Positions 13,396 to 13,442 of a stretch of DNA of 13,442 nt are shown here, piece after piece (the first letter of the stretch is position 1; each line of letters opens with the position of its first letter). The DNA comes from an uncultured Clostridia bacterium (lineage in GTDB: Bacteria > Bacillota > Clostridia > TANB77 > CAG-508), in assembly GCA_947584125.1 (NCBI GenBank), contig CANPWI010000026.1:1-13442 (forward strand). The letters are read 5' to 3'. Both the position numbers and the translations under genes were made by a program. The notes under the pieces were generated by a model, which worked only from the letters and a program-made list of their open reading frames with translations, had not been told where the DNA came from and searched no databases.

Positions 13396-13435
13396 AAGCT
13401 CTCAATCTCCTTAATAGCAAGGAGAATGGGAGCTT
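13396..13435 (+). other. Long stable hairpin at the right edge
   Basis: The 17-base arms 13396-13412 and 13419-13435 pair with a single A-A mismatch and one wobble around the loop AATAGC. It is more GC-rich than the surroundings. No T-run follows within the seven bases left, so it may be a terminator continuing outside, a structured leader for the next gene, or a mobile-element end. Confidence 0.55.
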
Positions 13436-13442
13436 GCTGATT

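Overview
The window is strongly AT-rich, has clostridial-type Shine-Dalgarno sites (AGGAGG / GGAGAG) and carries a ypeB spore-germination gene. This points to an endospore-forming (or spore-ancestral) member of the Bacillota, class Clostridia or a close uncultured relative. No rRNA, tRNA or CRISPR array is visible.

Left part (1-1357), accessory-looking: a small Cro/C1-type helix-turn-helix gene reads leftward and is coupled by an ATGA overlap to a gene leaving the window. It diverges from a 63-residue unknown gene across a symmetric, operator-like region. A further small unknown gene follows, possibly frameshifted, with a perfect 20-bp palindrome at its likely transcription start and a strong terminator. 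The rest, up to 1357, is non-coding sequence rich in hairpins. Next (1358-3747) is a compact two-gene type II restriction-modification cassette: a PD-(D/E)XK-type putative endonuclease overlapping by one base a C5-cytosine methyltransferase with an unusual catalytic loop (VCKGFS instead of PCQxFS). After its terminator lies the decayed start of a PHP-domain gene, which makes the segment look like a small defence island.

Middle (4058-9651): two ABC export systems. The first is a MacB/LolD-type ATPase plus a large FtsX-family permease, behind a promoter with 11-bp-phased direct repeats. The second is a NatA/NatB-type ATPase plus ABC-2 permease. Right part (9665-13442): a leftward C39-like secreted cysteine peptidase, a processive diacylglycerol glycosyltransferase (UgtP/MGDG-synthase family), then ypeB with its terminator, and a long hairpin at the right edge.

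The most interesting signal is shared by three unrelated genes (first ABC ATPase, NatB-like permease, ypeB). Each has a good start and an otherwise intact protein, but is split by a single extra base. At all three sites the zero-frame codon is CGG; skipping the C restores the frame and places a glycine (GGA, GGA, GGT) where the family expects one, including the Walker A glycine of the ATPase. By hand scan these are the only three in-frame CGG codons in the window; every other CGG in a gene straddles codons. This suggests that CGG is not read as arginine here and that CGG-N is decoded by a +1 shift (or quadruplet reading) as glycine. A systematic sequencing or assembly error that inserts C before GG is the main alternative.
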